Below are positions 7,812 through 16,220 of a DNA stretch of 29,830 bases, piece after piece (position 1 is the stretch's first letter; the number at the start of each line of letters is the position of its first letter). The notes under the pieces were generated by a model. It was not told where the DNA came from. It made no database searches and saw only the letters and a list, made by a program, of their open reading frames with translations. Both the position numbers and the translations under genes were made by a program. This DNA is from Sphingomonas_R sp036387535 (GTDB lineage: Bacteria; Pseudomonadota; Alphaproteobacteria; Sphingomonadales; Sphingomonadaceae): the NCBI RefSeq assembly GCF_036387535.1, contig NZ_DASVTO010000065.1, positions 1 through 29,830 on the forward strand, in the 5' to 3' direction.

Positions 7812-8906
7812 GTGATGGCGATGTCCGAACCGCTCCGTCCGGTCACCGGGAATGGCGACTTGGCCCCCTTGGCGCGGCGGGTGATGCCGCGATCGGGGCT
7901 GGCACCCAGCGTGCTGGGGTTTGGCGCGGCGACATTGGGCAATCTGTATCAGCCCGTTTCGGATGGGGACGCGCGGGCGGCGCTGGATGCGGCACTGGAT
8001 GCGTCGTTCGCCTATGTCGATACCGCGCCGCATTACGGTCATGGTCTGTCCGAACGGCGGGTGGGCGATGCCCTGCGCGCGCGCGACGGGGTCATCCTGT
8101 CGAGCAAGGTCGGGCGGCTGCTGCACCCCGACGACCGGTTGCACGGCGATGCCGAGCGAAACGGCTTTCGATCGCCGGTGCCGTTCGATCAGCGTTATGA
8201 TTATACGCATGACGGCATACTGCGATCCTGGGAGGACAGCCTGCAACGGCTGGGCCTCGCGCGGATCGACATCCTGTATGTGCATGACATCGGTCCGTTG
8301 ACGCATGGTGCCGACCATCTCCGCACCTTCGATCAATTGACGAAGGGCGGCGGGCTCCGTGCGCTGGAGGAACTGCGCCTGGGCGGGGGGATCGCGGCGT
8401 TCGGGGTCGGCGTCAACGAATGGCAGATCTGCCTGGAGGTGATGGAGCATGCCGACCTGGACGTGATCCTGCTCGCCGGGCGTTATACCTTGCTGGAACA
8501 GGAGTCGCTGGTCAGTCTGCTGCCGCGATGCGTGGAGCGACAGACATCGGTGGTGATCGGCGGCGCCTATAATTCCGGGATCCTGGCGACGGGCACGCGC
8601 GGCGACGGGCCGGTGCATTATGATTATGGAGTCGCCCCGCCTGCCGTGGTGGCGCGCGTCGCGCGACTGGAGCGGATCTGCGACGCCTATGGCGTGGCCT
8701 TGCCGGCGGCGGCCCTGCAGTTTCCGCTGGCGCACCCGGCGGTGGTGAGCGTCATTCCGGGCATGGGCAGCGCGGCCCGCGTGCGGCAGACGCTCGACCT
8801 GTATCGCACGCCCATTCCCGATGCGTTCTGGACCGCCGTTCGCGACGAAGGGCTGATCCGCCAAGACGCCCCCCTCCCCAGCAACGCGATGGACCGGACC
8901 CAATGA
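7812..8906 (+). CDS. Aldo/keto reductase, probable L-fucose dehydrogenase
   Basis: The 364-residue protein belongs to the aldo/keto reductase superfamily, in the group of D-threo-aldose 1-dehydrogenases (L-fucose/D-arabinose dehydrogenases). Motifs of the AKR tetrad are visible: YVDTAPHYGHGLSE (Asp and Tyr), SSKVGRLL (Lys) and YVHDIG (His). The cofactor-binding C-terminal part includes VSVIPGMGSAARV. The expected reaction is NAD(P)+-dependent oxidation of L-fucose to L-fucono-lactone in the cytoplasm, the first catabolic step. GGAG at 7799-7802 suits GTG 7812 (9 bases) slightly better than ATG 7815; both are possible. The stop overlaps the SDR start by 4 bases (ATGA), so the two are translationally coupled. 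Substrate assignment rests on the family plus the neighbours. Confidence 0.88.
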   Translation: MMAMSEPLRPVTGNGDLAPLARRVMPRSGLAPSVLGFGAATLGNLYQPVSDGDARAALDAALDASFAYVDTAPHYGHGLSERRVGDALRARDGVILSSKVGRLLHPDDRLHGDAERNGFRSPVPFDQRYDYTHDGILRSWEDSLQRLGLARIDILYVHDIGPLTHGADHLRTFDQLTKGGGLRALEELRLGGGIAAFGVGVNEWQICLEVMEHADLDVILLAGRYTLLEQESLVSLLPRCVERQTSVVIGGAYNSGILATGTRGDGPVHYDYGVAPPAVVARVARLERICDAYGVALPAAALQFPLAHPAVVSVIPGMGSAARVRQTLDLYRTPIPDAFWTAVRDEGLIRQDAPLPSNAMDRTQ

Positions 8907-9643
8907 CCGACAGGACAGGCCGGCTGGCCGGAAAGACCGCGTTCATCACTGCGGCCGGACAGGGCATTGGCCGGTCGACCGCCGAACTGTTCGTGCGCGA
9001 GGGCGCGACCGTGTGGGCGACCGACATCAACCAGGTTGCGCTGGACACGCTGGAGGGATGCCGGACCCTGAAACTGGACGTGCGGAACGACGCCGCGGTG
9101 GCGGCGGCGATCGGCGGGGCCGGGCCGCTCGACATTCTGTTCAACTGCGCCGGGATCGTCGCCAGCGGCACCATCCTGGAATGCGATCCGAACGACTGGA
9201 GCCTGTCGTTCGACGTGAACGTGCACGCGATGTACCGCACGATCCGCGCCGCGTTGCCGGCGATGCTGGCATCCGGCGGCGGCTCGATCATCAACATGTC
9301 GTCGGTGGCCAGCGCGATCAAAGGCGTACCCAACCGGTTCGCATATTGCGCGACCAAGGCGGCGGTGATCGGGATCACCAAGTCGGTGGCGGCCGATTAT
9401 GTGCTGCAGGGCATCCGGTGCAACGCAATCTGCCCCGGCACCGTCGATACGCCGTCGCTGCACGAACGTCTGCGCGAAACCGGCGACTATGACGCCGCCT
9501 GGACCGCGTTCAATGCGCGCCAGGCCATGGGCCGGATCGGCCGGCCGGAGGAGATCGCCGCGCTGGCGCTCTACCTTGCGTCGGATGAATCCGCCTTCAC
9601 CACCGGTCAGGCGCATGCCATCGACGGCGGCTGGACGATCTGA
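8903..9643 (+). CDS. SDR, probable 2-keto-3-deoxy-L-fuconate dehydrogenase
   Basis: The 246-residue protein is a classical short-chain dehydrogenase with the cofactor motif TAAGQGIG, NCAG, the active-site SSVAS and YCATK. The segment GVPNRFAYCATK is the one seen in 2-keto-3-deoxy-L-fuconate dehydrogenases and the related DHRS6 group. The expected reaction is NAD+-dependent oxidation of 2-keto-3-deoxy-L-fuconate to 2,4-diketo-3-deoxy-L-fuconate, as described for the Xanthomonas campestris L-fucose pathway. It starts within the stop of the fucose dehydrogenase gene and is followed after 21 bases by the FAH-family hydrolase, the enzyme for the next step. Confidence 0.88.
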   Translation: MTDRTGRLAGKTAFITAAGQGIGRSTAELFVREGATVWATDINQVALDTLEGCRTLKLDVRNDAAVAAAIGGAGPLDILFNCAGIVASGTILECDPNDWSLSFDVNVHAMYRTIRAALPAMLASGGGSIINMSSVASAIKGVPNRFAYCATKAAVIGITKSVAADYVLQGIRCNAICPGTVDTPSLHERLRETGDYDAAWTAFNARQAMGRIGRPEEIAALALYLASDESAFTTGQAHAIDGGWTI

Positions 9644-9664
9644 TTTTCTGACGGGAGTTCACCG

Positions 9665-10504
9665 ATGAAATTGCTGCGTTATGGCCCCAAGGGAAGCGAG
9701 CGGCCGGGAATGCTGGATGCCGCCGGCGCGATCCGCGACCTGAGCGGGATCGTCGCGGATATCGACGGCACGACGATCACGCCGGACGGGCTGGCGCGGT
9801 TACGGGCGATCGATCCTGCTACCCTGCCGGTGGTGCCGGACGACGCGCGGCTCGGGCCGTGCGTGGCGCGTCCGGGCAAGTTCATCTGCATCGGCCTGAA
9901 CTTTGCGGATCACGCCGCGGAATCGAACCTGCCGGTCCCGGAAGAGCCGGTGGTGTTCATGAAGGCGACCAGCGCGCTGTCGGGTCCGAACGATCCGATC
10001 CTGAAGCCGCGCGGATCGGACCAGCTGGATTGGGAAGTCGAGCTTGCGTTCGTCGTCGGCCGCCACTGCCTGTATGTGACCGAAGAAGAGGCCGCGGCGG
10101 CGATCGCGGGCTATTGCGTGTGCAACGACGTGTCGGAACGGCGTTTCCAGATGCAGTCGGCACAATGGGACAAGGGCAAGGGCTGCGACAGTTTCGGGCC
10201 GGTCGGGCCGTGGCTGGTGACGCCCGACGAGATCGGGGATGTCGGCAATTTGTCGATGTGGCTGGAGGTGAACGGCCATCGCTATCAGGATGGATCGACG
10301 AAGACGATGATCTTCAAACCCGCCTTCATCCTGTCCTATCTCAGCCGGTATATGAGTCTGCAGCCGGGCGACATCGTCACCACCGGTACGCCACCGGGCG
10401 TCGGGCTGGGGCAGAAGCCGCCAGTGTGGCTGAACGCCGGGGACAGGGTGTCGCTGGGTATCCAGGGGCTGGGCGAGCAGCATCAGGTGGTCGAGCAGGC
10501 CTGA
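9665..10504 (+). CDS. FAH-family 2,4-diketo-3-deoxy-L-fuconate hydrolase
   Basis: The 279-residue product belongs to the fumarylacetoacetate hydrolase family and is often labelled ureidoglycolate lyase. Family features are GLNFADHAAES, the metal-binding DWEVELAFVVG (E-x-E) with CNDVSERRFQ, GCDSFGPVGPWLVTPDEI and TGTPPGVGLG. The N-terminal domain (about 1-70) and catalytic domain are both present. In this context it should hydrolyse 2,4-diketo-3-deoxy-L-fuconate to pyruvate and L-lactate. GGGAG lies 7 bases before the ATG. It is the third gene of the plus-strand operon and ends 4 bases from the stop of the convergent iclR gene. Substrate is inferred from gene order; the family alone does not decide it. 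Confidence 0.88.
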   Translation: MKLLRYGPKGSERPGMLDAAGAIRDLSGIVADIDGTTITPDGLARLRAIDPATLPVVPDDARLGPCVARPGKFICIGLNFADHAAESNLPVPEEPVVFMKATSALSGPNDPILKPRGSDQLDWEVELAFVVGRHCLYVTEEEAAAAIAGYCVCNDVSERRFQMQSAQWDKGKGCDSFGPVGPWLVTPDEIGDVGNLSMWLEVNGHRYQDGSTKTMIFKPAFILSYLSRYMSLQPGDIVTTGTPPGVGLGQKPPVWLNAGDRVSLGIQGLGEQHQVVEQA

Positions 10505-10508
10505 TCCG

Positions 10509-11309
10509 TCAGAGGCGCTGGTCGCTGATCACCAGCGCCTCCGAAATCCGCGCGGCGGCGGCAAGCAGGCGATCGCGGGCGCCGTCGATCGGCATCGTGC
10601 CGGCCGAGGTCCGGACATAGGGCACCACCAGCGACGCGGTCGCGACCTGACCGCGCAGCACGGGCGCGGCGATATCGGTGATGCCATCGACGAAGCTGCT
10701 CGGTCGACAGAAATAGCCGGCACGCCGGACCCCGTCCGCAACCGCGAGATAGGCGGCGATATCCGCTTCCGATGCCACCGCCGACAATTCGGCCAGCCAA
10801 TGCGCGCGAATTGCGTCGGGTTGGAACGCGAGCAGGACCGCGCCAGATCCGCTGGCATGGAGCGGGCGGCGGTGGCCGATGCGAACCGTGAACCCGATCT
10901 GCGCCCCCGATTCCATCCGCGCCATCACGACGATGTCGTTGCCCAGGCGGGACACGAGGTGGCAGGACTGATCGGTTTCGGTGGCAAGTTCACGCATCAC
11001 CGGCAGCGCGACCTCGATCAGGCTGCGCACCGGTGGCTGATCCATGCCGAGCGAGAACAGCTTGTCGGTCAGCACCATGCCGTCGCCGGTCGCCGCCTGG
11101 CGGATGAAGCCGCGCCGTTCCAGCACCTGGCTCATCCGGAACAGTTCACTGGTCGATCGTCCCAGTTTCTGGGTGATGGCCGACAAGGTCATCGGCCGCT
11201 TCTCGCCCGCCAGCAGTTCGAGAATGTCGAGGCCCTTTTCCAGCGCCGGCGCGCGGTAGCGGTGATCGCCATCCGCCGGGTCGCTGAAATGTGGATCTGC
11301 GCTGCGCAT
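10509..11309 (-). CDS. IclR-family transcriptional regulator of the fucose genes
   Basis: The protein has an N-terminal winged helix-turn-helix (RAPALEKGLDILELLAG, then LSAITQKLGRSTSELFRMSQVLERRGFI) and a C-terminal IclR effector domain (VARMESGAQIGFTVRIGHRRPLHASGSGAVLLAF). ATG 11309 is chosen: GGGGG precedes it by 5 bases and this leaves the 11339-11362 hairpin outside the coding region. ATG 11333 and TTG 11363 are in-frame alternatives. It sits last in the fucP-uxaA operon. In Campylobacter jejuni the fuc locus is likewise accompanied by an IclR regulator and split uxaA genes. It probably responds to fucose or a pathway intermediate; the effector is unknown. Confidence 0.88.
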   Translation of the reverse strand: MRSADPHFSDPADGDHRYRAPALEKGLDILELLAGEKRPMTLSAITQKLGRSTSELFRMSQVLERRGFIRQAATGDGMVLTDKLFSLGMDQPPVRSLIEVALPVMRELATETDQSCHLVSRLGNDIVVMARMESGAQIGFTVRIGHRRPLHASGSGAVLLAFQPDAIRAHWLAELSAVASEADIAAYLAVADGVRRAGYFCRPSSFVDGITDIAAPVLRGQVATASLVVPYVRTSAGTMPIDGARDRLLAAAARISEALVISDQRL

Positions 11310-11338
11310 GGCTTCCCCCGATGACGGTGCCATCCTGC

Positions 11339-11362
11339 TGCCAGCCTTCCCCAGGGCTGGCA
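11339..11362 (-). terminator. Hairpin between dehydratase large subunit and iclR
   Basis: TGCCAGCC (11339-11346) pairs perfectly with GGCTGGCA (11355-11362) around an 8-base loop, 9 bases beyond the dehydratase stop and upstream of the chosen iclR start. No T-run follows. It may lower read-through into the regulator gene or stabilise the upstream mRNA. Confidence 0.35.
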
Positions 11363-11371
11363 ACCCGCGGC

Positions 11372-12571
11372 TCAGGCGCGGGCGCGCATCGGCAGACAGG
11401 CGGGGCCGATCGGGTCGAATGCCTTGTAGGTCAGCACAAATTCCTGATGGCCCAGCGCTTCGGAAACCGTGCGTTCACCCGCCGCGACGCGAAGGACGCG
11501 GTCGTAGATCTCGGACCCGACCTCATCCAGCGTGCCGCGGCCTTCCAGGATACGGCCCGCGTCGATGTCCATGTCGCCGCTGAGGTTGCGATAGGTTTGC
11601 GGGTTGGCGCAGATCTTGATCACCGGCGATATCGCCGAGCCGACGACCGAGCCGCGTCCGGTGGTGAACAAGGTGACGTGCGCGCCGCATGCGATCAGTT
11701 CGACGATCTCGGCATTGTCGGCGATGTTGGGAAAACCGAACCGCGGTTCGCCATCGGGCACCACGTCGAGCAGGTACAGGCCGCCTGAAACCGGTTGATC
11801 GCCCGGTTTCAGGATTCCGACGATCGGTGCCGATCCGGATTTGGAATAGGCGCCCATCGACTTTTCTTCCTGCGTCGTCAGTCCACCCTCGGCATTGCCG
11901 GGCGCGAAGCTGCCGAAGCCCATCACGGTATAATAGCGTTCCGCCTTGTGGACCGATGCTTCCAGTTCGGCGCCAAGCTCGGGGGTCAGCGCGCGGTCCG
12001 CCATGATCGCTTCGCAGCCGACCAGTTCGCCGGTTTCCTCGAAGATGCAGGCGGCGCCCTCCGCACCCAGCCGGTCGAACGCGCGGCCGACGGCAGGGTT
12101 GGCGGTGATCCCGCTGGTGCCGTCCGAACCGCCGCAGATGGTGGCGATCACGAGATCCGACACCGCCATCGGCACGGTCGGGGTTTCGGCAGCGACGGAC
12201 TTCAGGCGGCGGACGGCCTCCAGCCCCTTCTGAATGGTGGCCGCGGTGCCGCCATTTTCCTGGATCACCAGCGTTTCGACCGGGCGTCCGCCGGCCTCGA
12301 TCACCTGACGAAGCCGCTCGCGATTGAAGCTTTCGCAGCCAAGCGACACCAGCAGCACGGCACCGATATTGGGGTGGGTGCCGATCGCCTCCATCACCTT
12401 TTGTGCATAGGCATTGGGGTAGCAGCCGGGAAAGCCGATCAGGTGGACGTCCATGTCGTCCGCCTTCGTCACGATCGCGCGCGACACATGGTGTGCGCAT
12501 TCGACCAGATAGGCGACGGCGACGACGTTGCGGATGCCCTTGCGGCCATCCGCACGCAGATATCCGATCAT
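11372..12571 (-). CDS. UxaA-type dehydratase large subunit (probable L-fuconate dehydratase)
   Basis: The 399-residue protein corresponds to the C-terminal (catalytic) part of altronate/galactarate dehydratases. Family features are the N-terminal YLRADGRKGIRN, FPGCYPN, VSLGCESF, the ICGGSDGTSGITANPAVG block and FTTGRGSVVGSAISPVIKI. These enzymes dehydrate sugar acids using iron. Flanked by fucP and fucose-pathway genes, it most likely converts L-fuconate to 2-keto-3-deoxy-L-fuconate, replacing the enolase-superfamily fuconate dehydratase of Xanthomonas. Its start overlaps the stop of the small subunit gene by 4 bases, consistent with equal production of the two parts. Altronate or another 6-deoxy-aldonate remains an alternative substrate. 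Confidence 0.88.
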   Translation of the reverse strand: MIGYLRADGRKGIRNVVAVAYLVECAHHVSRAIVTKADDMDVHLIGFPGCYPNAYAQKVMEAIGTHPNIGAVLLVSLGCESFNRERLRQVIEAGGRPVETLVIQENGGTAATIQKGLEAVRRLKSVAAETPTVPMAVSDLVIATICGGSDGTSGITANPAVGRAFDRLGAEGAACIFEETGELVGCEAIMADRALTPELGAELEASVHKAERYYTVMGFGSFAPGNAEGGLTTQEEKSMGAYSKSGSAPIVGILKPGDQPVSGGLYLLDVVPDGEPRFGFPNIADNAEIVELIACGAHVTLFTTGRGSVVGSAISPVIKICANPQTYRNLSGDMDIDAGRILEGRGTLDEVGSEIYDRVLRVAAGERTVSEALGHQEFVLTYKAFDPIGPACLPMRARA

Positions 12572-12870
12572 GATTGCGCCTCCGTCAGGGCCTGTCGCGT
12601 GTGACTGGCGATATAGTCGCTTTTCATGTTGTGCAGATGGACATGGTCGCCGCTGTGCGCAGGAGCGGTCATCGACCCGATCGGCGCGCCATATTTCAGG
12701 ATCTTGTCCCCGGCCGCCAGGGCATGGCGGGCGACCTTGTGCCCGACCATGATCGCATGCGGCGCGATGACGGTCGCACCGTCGATCGTCAGCATCTGGC
12801 CGGCGGCGACGGACGCGCCACAGACCAGAACATTGTCCAGCGGATGGAGAAGGATGAGCCCGTCGCTCAT
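12568..12870 (-). CDS. UxaA-type dehydratase small subunit (SAF domain)
   Basis: This 100-residue protein matches the N-terminal SAF domain of altronate dehydratase: HPLDNVLVCGASVAAGQ, GHKVARHALAAGDKILKYG and the C-terminal GDHVHLHNMKSDY. In E. coli UxaA this domain is fused to the catalytic part; here it is a separate gene, as in the C. jejuni fuc locus. It overlaps the large subunit by 4 bases and lies 37 bases after fucP. It is too small to act alone and presumably forms the complete enzyme with the large subunit. Confidence 0.9.
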   Translation of the reverse strand: MSDGLILLHPLDNVLVCGASVAAGQMLTIDGATVIAPHAIMVGHKVARHALAAGDKILKYGAPIGSMTAPAHSGDHVHLHNMKSDYIASHTRQALTEAQS

Positions 12871-12907
12871 GCGGAAACCCTGTGTTGGAGGCGGGGAAGG
12901 AAGGGCA

Positions 12908-14206
12908 TCAGTGCGACGCCATCGCGAATGTGGCGGGGTCGAGCCCGCCCTGACGCCGGTCCGAGAGGCCGAACCAGGCCACGAAGCCGAAGCAGGCCGA
13001 CGGGACCAGGATCGCCAGGTCGATCGCCGAAAGATCGGAGATGAACCCCATCAGCGCGGTCAGCACCGCACCGCCGATGATGCTCATCACCAGGAACGAG
13101 GACGCGGTCTTGGCGAGGTCGCCCAAGCCCTTCAACGTGTTGGCGAAGATCGTCGGGAACATGATCGACATGAAAAAGCTGGTCGAGACGAGCGCCAGGA
13201 CGCCGATGCGTCCGCCGACCAGCACCGCGATCAGCGTCAACGCCACGTTGATCATCGCGAAGACACCGAGCAGCGACGCCGCGCGGACGCGGCCCATCAG
13301 CGCCGTACCGGCGAACCGGCCGATCATGAACGCGACCAGGGACGCCGTGAGATAGACGGCGGCGGCTTTTTCGCTGGTGCCCGGCAGTTCATGCTGGGTG
13401 TAGCGGATCATGTAGCTCCACACCCCTACCTGTGCGCCCACGTAGAAAAATTGCGCGGCGACGCCAAAGGCGAAGCGCGGACGCGCCAACAGGGTCCGGA
13501 TCGCCCCCGTCGCCGCTGTCGGGACGGCATCGCCGGCCGGACGTTCGGCCGCATCGGGAAAGCGGGTGAACGCGACCAGCAGCGCCCAGAGCAGGACGAC
13601 GGCCGCGATGGCGAGATAGGGTCCCTGCACCGATTGCGCCTCCACCGCGCGGGCCGCGGCGAGCTCCGCCGGGGCCATGGCGGCGACCTGCGCCGGCGTC
13701 AGTTCGACCCCCGACAGGATGAAATGACCGCCGAGCGCCACGGCGGTGATCGACCCCAGCGGGTTGAACGCCTGCGCGAAGTTCAGGCGGCGTTCGGCGG
13801 TCGCGGGATCACCCATGACGGTGATCAGCGGATTGGCGGAGGTTTCCAGGAAGGCGAGGCCCGACGCGATCACGAACAGCGCCGCCAGGAACAGCCCGTA
13901 ACGCTGCGCCTGTGCCGCCGGGTAGAAAAGCAGCGCGCCGGCGCCGAACAGCAGCAGCCCGACGATAACAGCGGTCTTGTACCCGAAGCGGCGCATGACC
14001 AGCCCGGCCGGTAGCGCCAGGAAGAAATAGCCCATGTAGAAGGCGGACTGCACCAAACCCGATTGCAGATCGGTGAGCGCGAACGCTTTCTTGAAATGCG
14101 GGATCAGGACGTCGTTCAGGTTGTTCGCGGCCCCCCACAGGAAGAAGAGCGTGACGATCAGGATGAATGGCCCGAGAGCCGATTTCGACGGTTGCGCCCG
14201 GTCCAT
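12908..14206 (-). CDS. fucP: L-fucose:proton symporter
   Basis: The 432-residue major facilitator protein matches FucP (438 residues in E. coli) with about 12 predicted membrane helices. The first helix region FFLWGAANNLNDVLIPHF retains the Asp equivalent to E. coli Asp46, and GLAFLETSANPLITVMG retains the Glu equivalent to Glu135; both matter for proton-coupled fucose transport. It should import L-fucose from the periplasm. ATG 14206 is chosen over an upstream in-frame start because GGAGG lies 8 bases before it and the result fits family length. It heads the fucP-uxaA-iclR gene set and lies 91 bases past the GH29 stop, so it may be read from both its own promoter and the glycosidase operon. 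Confidence 0.93.
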   Translation of the reverse strand: MDRAQPSKSALGPFILIVTLFFLWGAANNLNDVLIPHFKKAFALTDLQSGLVQSAFYMGYFFLALPAGLVMRRFGYKTAVIVGLLLFGAGALLFYPAAQAQRYGLFLAALFVIASGLAFLETSANPLITVMGDPATAERRLNFAQAFNPLGSITAVALGGHFILSGVELTPAQVAAMAPAELAAARAVEAQSVQGPYLAIAAVVLLWALLVAFTRFPDAAERPAGDAVPTAATGAIRTLLARPRFAFGVAAQFFYVGAQVGVWSYMIRYTQHELPGTSEKAAAVYLTASLVAFMIGRFAGTALMGRVRAASLLGVFAMINVALTLIAVLVGGRIGVLALVSTSFFMSIMFPTIFANTLKGLGDLAKTASSFLVMSIIGGAVLTALMGFISDLSAIDLAILVPSACFGFVAWFGLSDRRQGGLDPATFAMASH

Positions 14207-14277
14207 GCGATAAGCCTCCGCCGACACATGCTGGCCGGTTCCTACCTCAGCATGACTCCCATATATGAACTTTCTTG

Positions 14278-14288
14278 TCAAATATGAA
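14278..14288 (-). promoter_or_regulatory. Shared 11-mer upstream of fucP, candidate operator
   Basis: On the minus strand this reads TTCATATTTGA, identical to the copy at 7753-7763 before the fucose-dehydrogenase operon. A second related half, GTTCATAT, follows at 14270-14263, so ATATGAAC occurs twice on the plus strand, 19 bases apart. The spot is 10-20 bases beyond the GH29 stop and about 72 bases before the fucP start. Regulator binding is inferred. Confidence 0.4.
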
Positions 14289-14297
14289 CATCAGGGG

Positions 14298-16220
14298 TCA
14301 GCGACGCTGCGTAAACCCGCCGATGCCGGCGATGGCGAGCCGGTCCGCAGGGACGGCCGTCTGCGCGAAGCCGAGCCGGAGGTAGCGGGCGGGACGGGGA
14401 CTGTCGAAGTTCAGCCGCTGCGTGGAAAGCGCATAGGCGATGTTCGACAATTCCCCCGACGCACCGGGTTGCCACACGCGACCGTCGGTGCTGGTTTCCG
14501 CAACGAAGCCGCGGGGCGGGGCGGCGCCGTTCATGACATGCCGCGACGGCGTCAGGCTGAAACCCGCCATGGGGTGGACGGCACCCATGTCCACCGTCAC
14601 GCTGGCGGGGTGGCCCGGCGTCGGTGCCGGCAGGATCCAGATCGTGGCCGCGTCATTGTCGAGCAGCTTTTCCGCGTCCGGGGCCGATGCCGCGACGATG
14701 CGCCAGCCGGCGGTCGACAGGATGGTCGGATCGGACGAGACGATCGGCGCGACCGGCACGGGGGCCACGGATCGGAACAGCGCGACCTCGCTGATCGCAG
14801 GGCCGGCGGTGGCATCCAGGATGCGCAGCCGCACGCGACGGGCGGCGATCGGCGCAGGCAGGCGGATGATGCGTTGTGCGGAGATGCATTCGTGCGTGGC
14901 GAGCGTGCGCCACGCGCCTTCGACCTGCGCATCGACCGCGAACCGCGTGACCCGGCAGCCGAGCGGAAGATGTTCACGGATGCGGATCAGGTCGAACATG
15001 CGGCCGGGTGGCAGATCGAGCGTCAGGCTGGGCGTCGTGACCCCGTCCGGCACCGTCCAGTAGCTGGCGCGATCGCGATCGAGCACGCGCGCCGGTTCGA
15101 ACCCGGCACCCCGGTTGGCGCTGGCGCTGGCTACGGCGCCTTGCGCCAGATCGGTGGCGAAGCTGGCGCGGATCGCATCGCCGAAGGATTTCAGCACCGC
15201 GACATCATGATCGGCAATCCGGCCGCGGCGATCCGGTGGCAGGTTCAGATTGAGGTTGGTGCCGCGCGCGACCGATTCGTCAAACAGCTGGATCAGCCGG
15301 CGCGGGCTTTTGACCTTGGAATCCTCGTCGGCATGGTAGAACCAGCCGGGGCGGATCGAGGTGTTGGTTTCGGCAGGCCACCACAAGGCCGCGCCGCGCA
15401 CCCCGGAATTGCCCTCCGCCTGTACATAGGGGTGATCGGGCATGGTCGGCCAGCAGGGGTCGCCGGCGACGCCGTCCTCGTTGCCGACCCAGCGGATGTC
15501 GGCGCCGAGCGGATCGAAGGTGCAGGCGAGCGGCTGATGCCGGTGGACCAGCGCGATCGTTTCCGGCCAATTATAATATTTCGGTGCGTCGATCGTCCGC
15601 GTCTCACGCGCGCCACCATAATAACCGTCGCCGCCGTTCGCGCCATCGAACCAGAATTCGAACAATGCGCCATAGCGGGTGCAGAGTTCGACGATCTGCT
15701 TGCGGAAATAGTCGACATAGGCGGGGCGGCCATATTCGGCGTGATTGCGATCCCAGGGAGACAGATAGATGCCGAACGCCATGCCGGCGCGGCGGCAGGC
15801 GGCGGCGACTTCGCCGACGATATCGCCCTTGCCTCCCTTATAGGGACTGTTGCGGACGCAATGTTCGGTCAGCAACGTCGGCCAAAGGCAGAAACCGTCA
15901 TGATGCTTCGCCGTGAGGATCAGCCCGGTCAGCCCGCCAGCCCGGGCCGCCGCCACGATCTGGTCCGCGCTGAAATCCGTGGGATCGAAGCGTTTGGGAT
16001 CCTCGTCGCCATAGCCCCATTCCTTGTCGGTGAAGGTGTTCATCGAAAAGTGGATGAAGGCGTAGCGTTCGCGCTGGTGCCAGCGCCATTGACGATCGCT
16101 GGGCGTCGCGCCCCAGGGTTTCGGCGCGGCGGGACGGCCGGTGGTGCGGCCGGGCGTGGCACCCACGGCCAGACCGGTGGCAATGCCGGTCGCGATCAGG
16201 CTGCGGCGGTCGAGCGTCAT
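14298..16220 (-). CDS. Exported GH29 alpha-L-fucosidase
   Basis: The 640-residue protein opens with a twin-arginine signal (DRRSLIATG, hydrophobic run to about residue 25), pointing to Tat export to the periplasm. The catalytic domain (about 45-350) has HFSMNTFTDKEWG, LTAKHHDGFCLWP and the nucleophile motif FEFWFDGANGG near residue 191. Two F5/8-type (CBM32-like) domains follow, ending around residue 635. Sequence style and domain set fit subfamily GH29-B, which usually removes alpha-1,3/1,4-linked fucose. It is the last gene of the six-glycosidase operon, coupled to GH92 by an ATGA overlap with GGAG 7 bases upstream. Released fucose would feed FucP just downstream. The exact linkage cannot be read from sequence. 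Confidence 0.92.
   Translation of the reverse strand: MTLDRRSLIATGIATGLAVGATPGRTTGRPAAPKPWGATPSDRQWRWHQRERYAFIHFSMNTFTDKEWGYGDEDPKRFDPTDFSADQIVAAARAGGLTGLILTAKHHDGFCLWPTLLTEHCVRNSPYKGGKGDIVGEVAAACRRAGMAFGIYLSPWDRNHAEYGRPAYVDYFRKQIVELCTRYGALFEFWFDGANGGDGYYGGARETRTIDAPKYYNWPETIALVHRHQPLACTFDPLGADIRWVGNEDGVAGDPCWPTMPDHPYVQAEGNSGVRGAALWWPAETNTSIRPGWFYHADEDSKVKSPRRLIQLFDESVARGTNLNLNLPPDRRGRIADHDVAVLKSFGDAIRASFATDLAQGAVASASANRGAGFEPARVLDRDRASYWTVPDGVTTPSLTLDLPPGRMFDLIRIREHLPLGCRVTRFAVDAQVEGAWRTLATHECISAQRIIRLPAPIAARRVRLRILDATAGPAISEVALFRSVAPVPVAPIVSSDPTILSTAGWRIVAASAPDAEKLLDNDAATIWILPAPTPGHPASVTVDMGAVHPMAGFSLTPSRHVMNGAAPPRGFVAETSTDGRVWQPGASGELSNIAYALSTQRLNFDSPRPARYLRLGFAQTAVPADRLAIAGIGGFTQRR

Noticed and set aside
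7737..8903. 388-codon minus-strand frame opposite the fucose dehydrogenase
   Set aside because: Shadow of the aldo/keto reductase; no motifs.
12626..14014. 462-codon plus-strand frame opposite fucP, full of charged residues
   Set aside because: The complementary strand of membrane-helix codons gives Asp/Arg/Gln-rich translation; fucP on the other strand is certain.
14263..14281. TTGACA-like -35 box before fucP on the minus strand
   Set aside because: No acceptable -10 element was found 16-18 bases downstream, so a sigma-70 promoter cannot be claimed.
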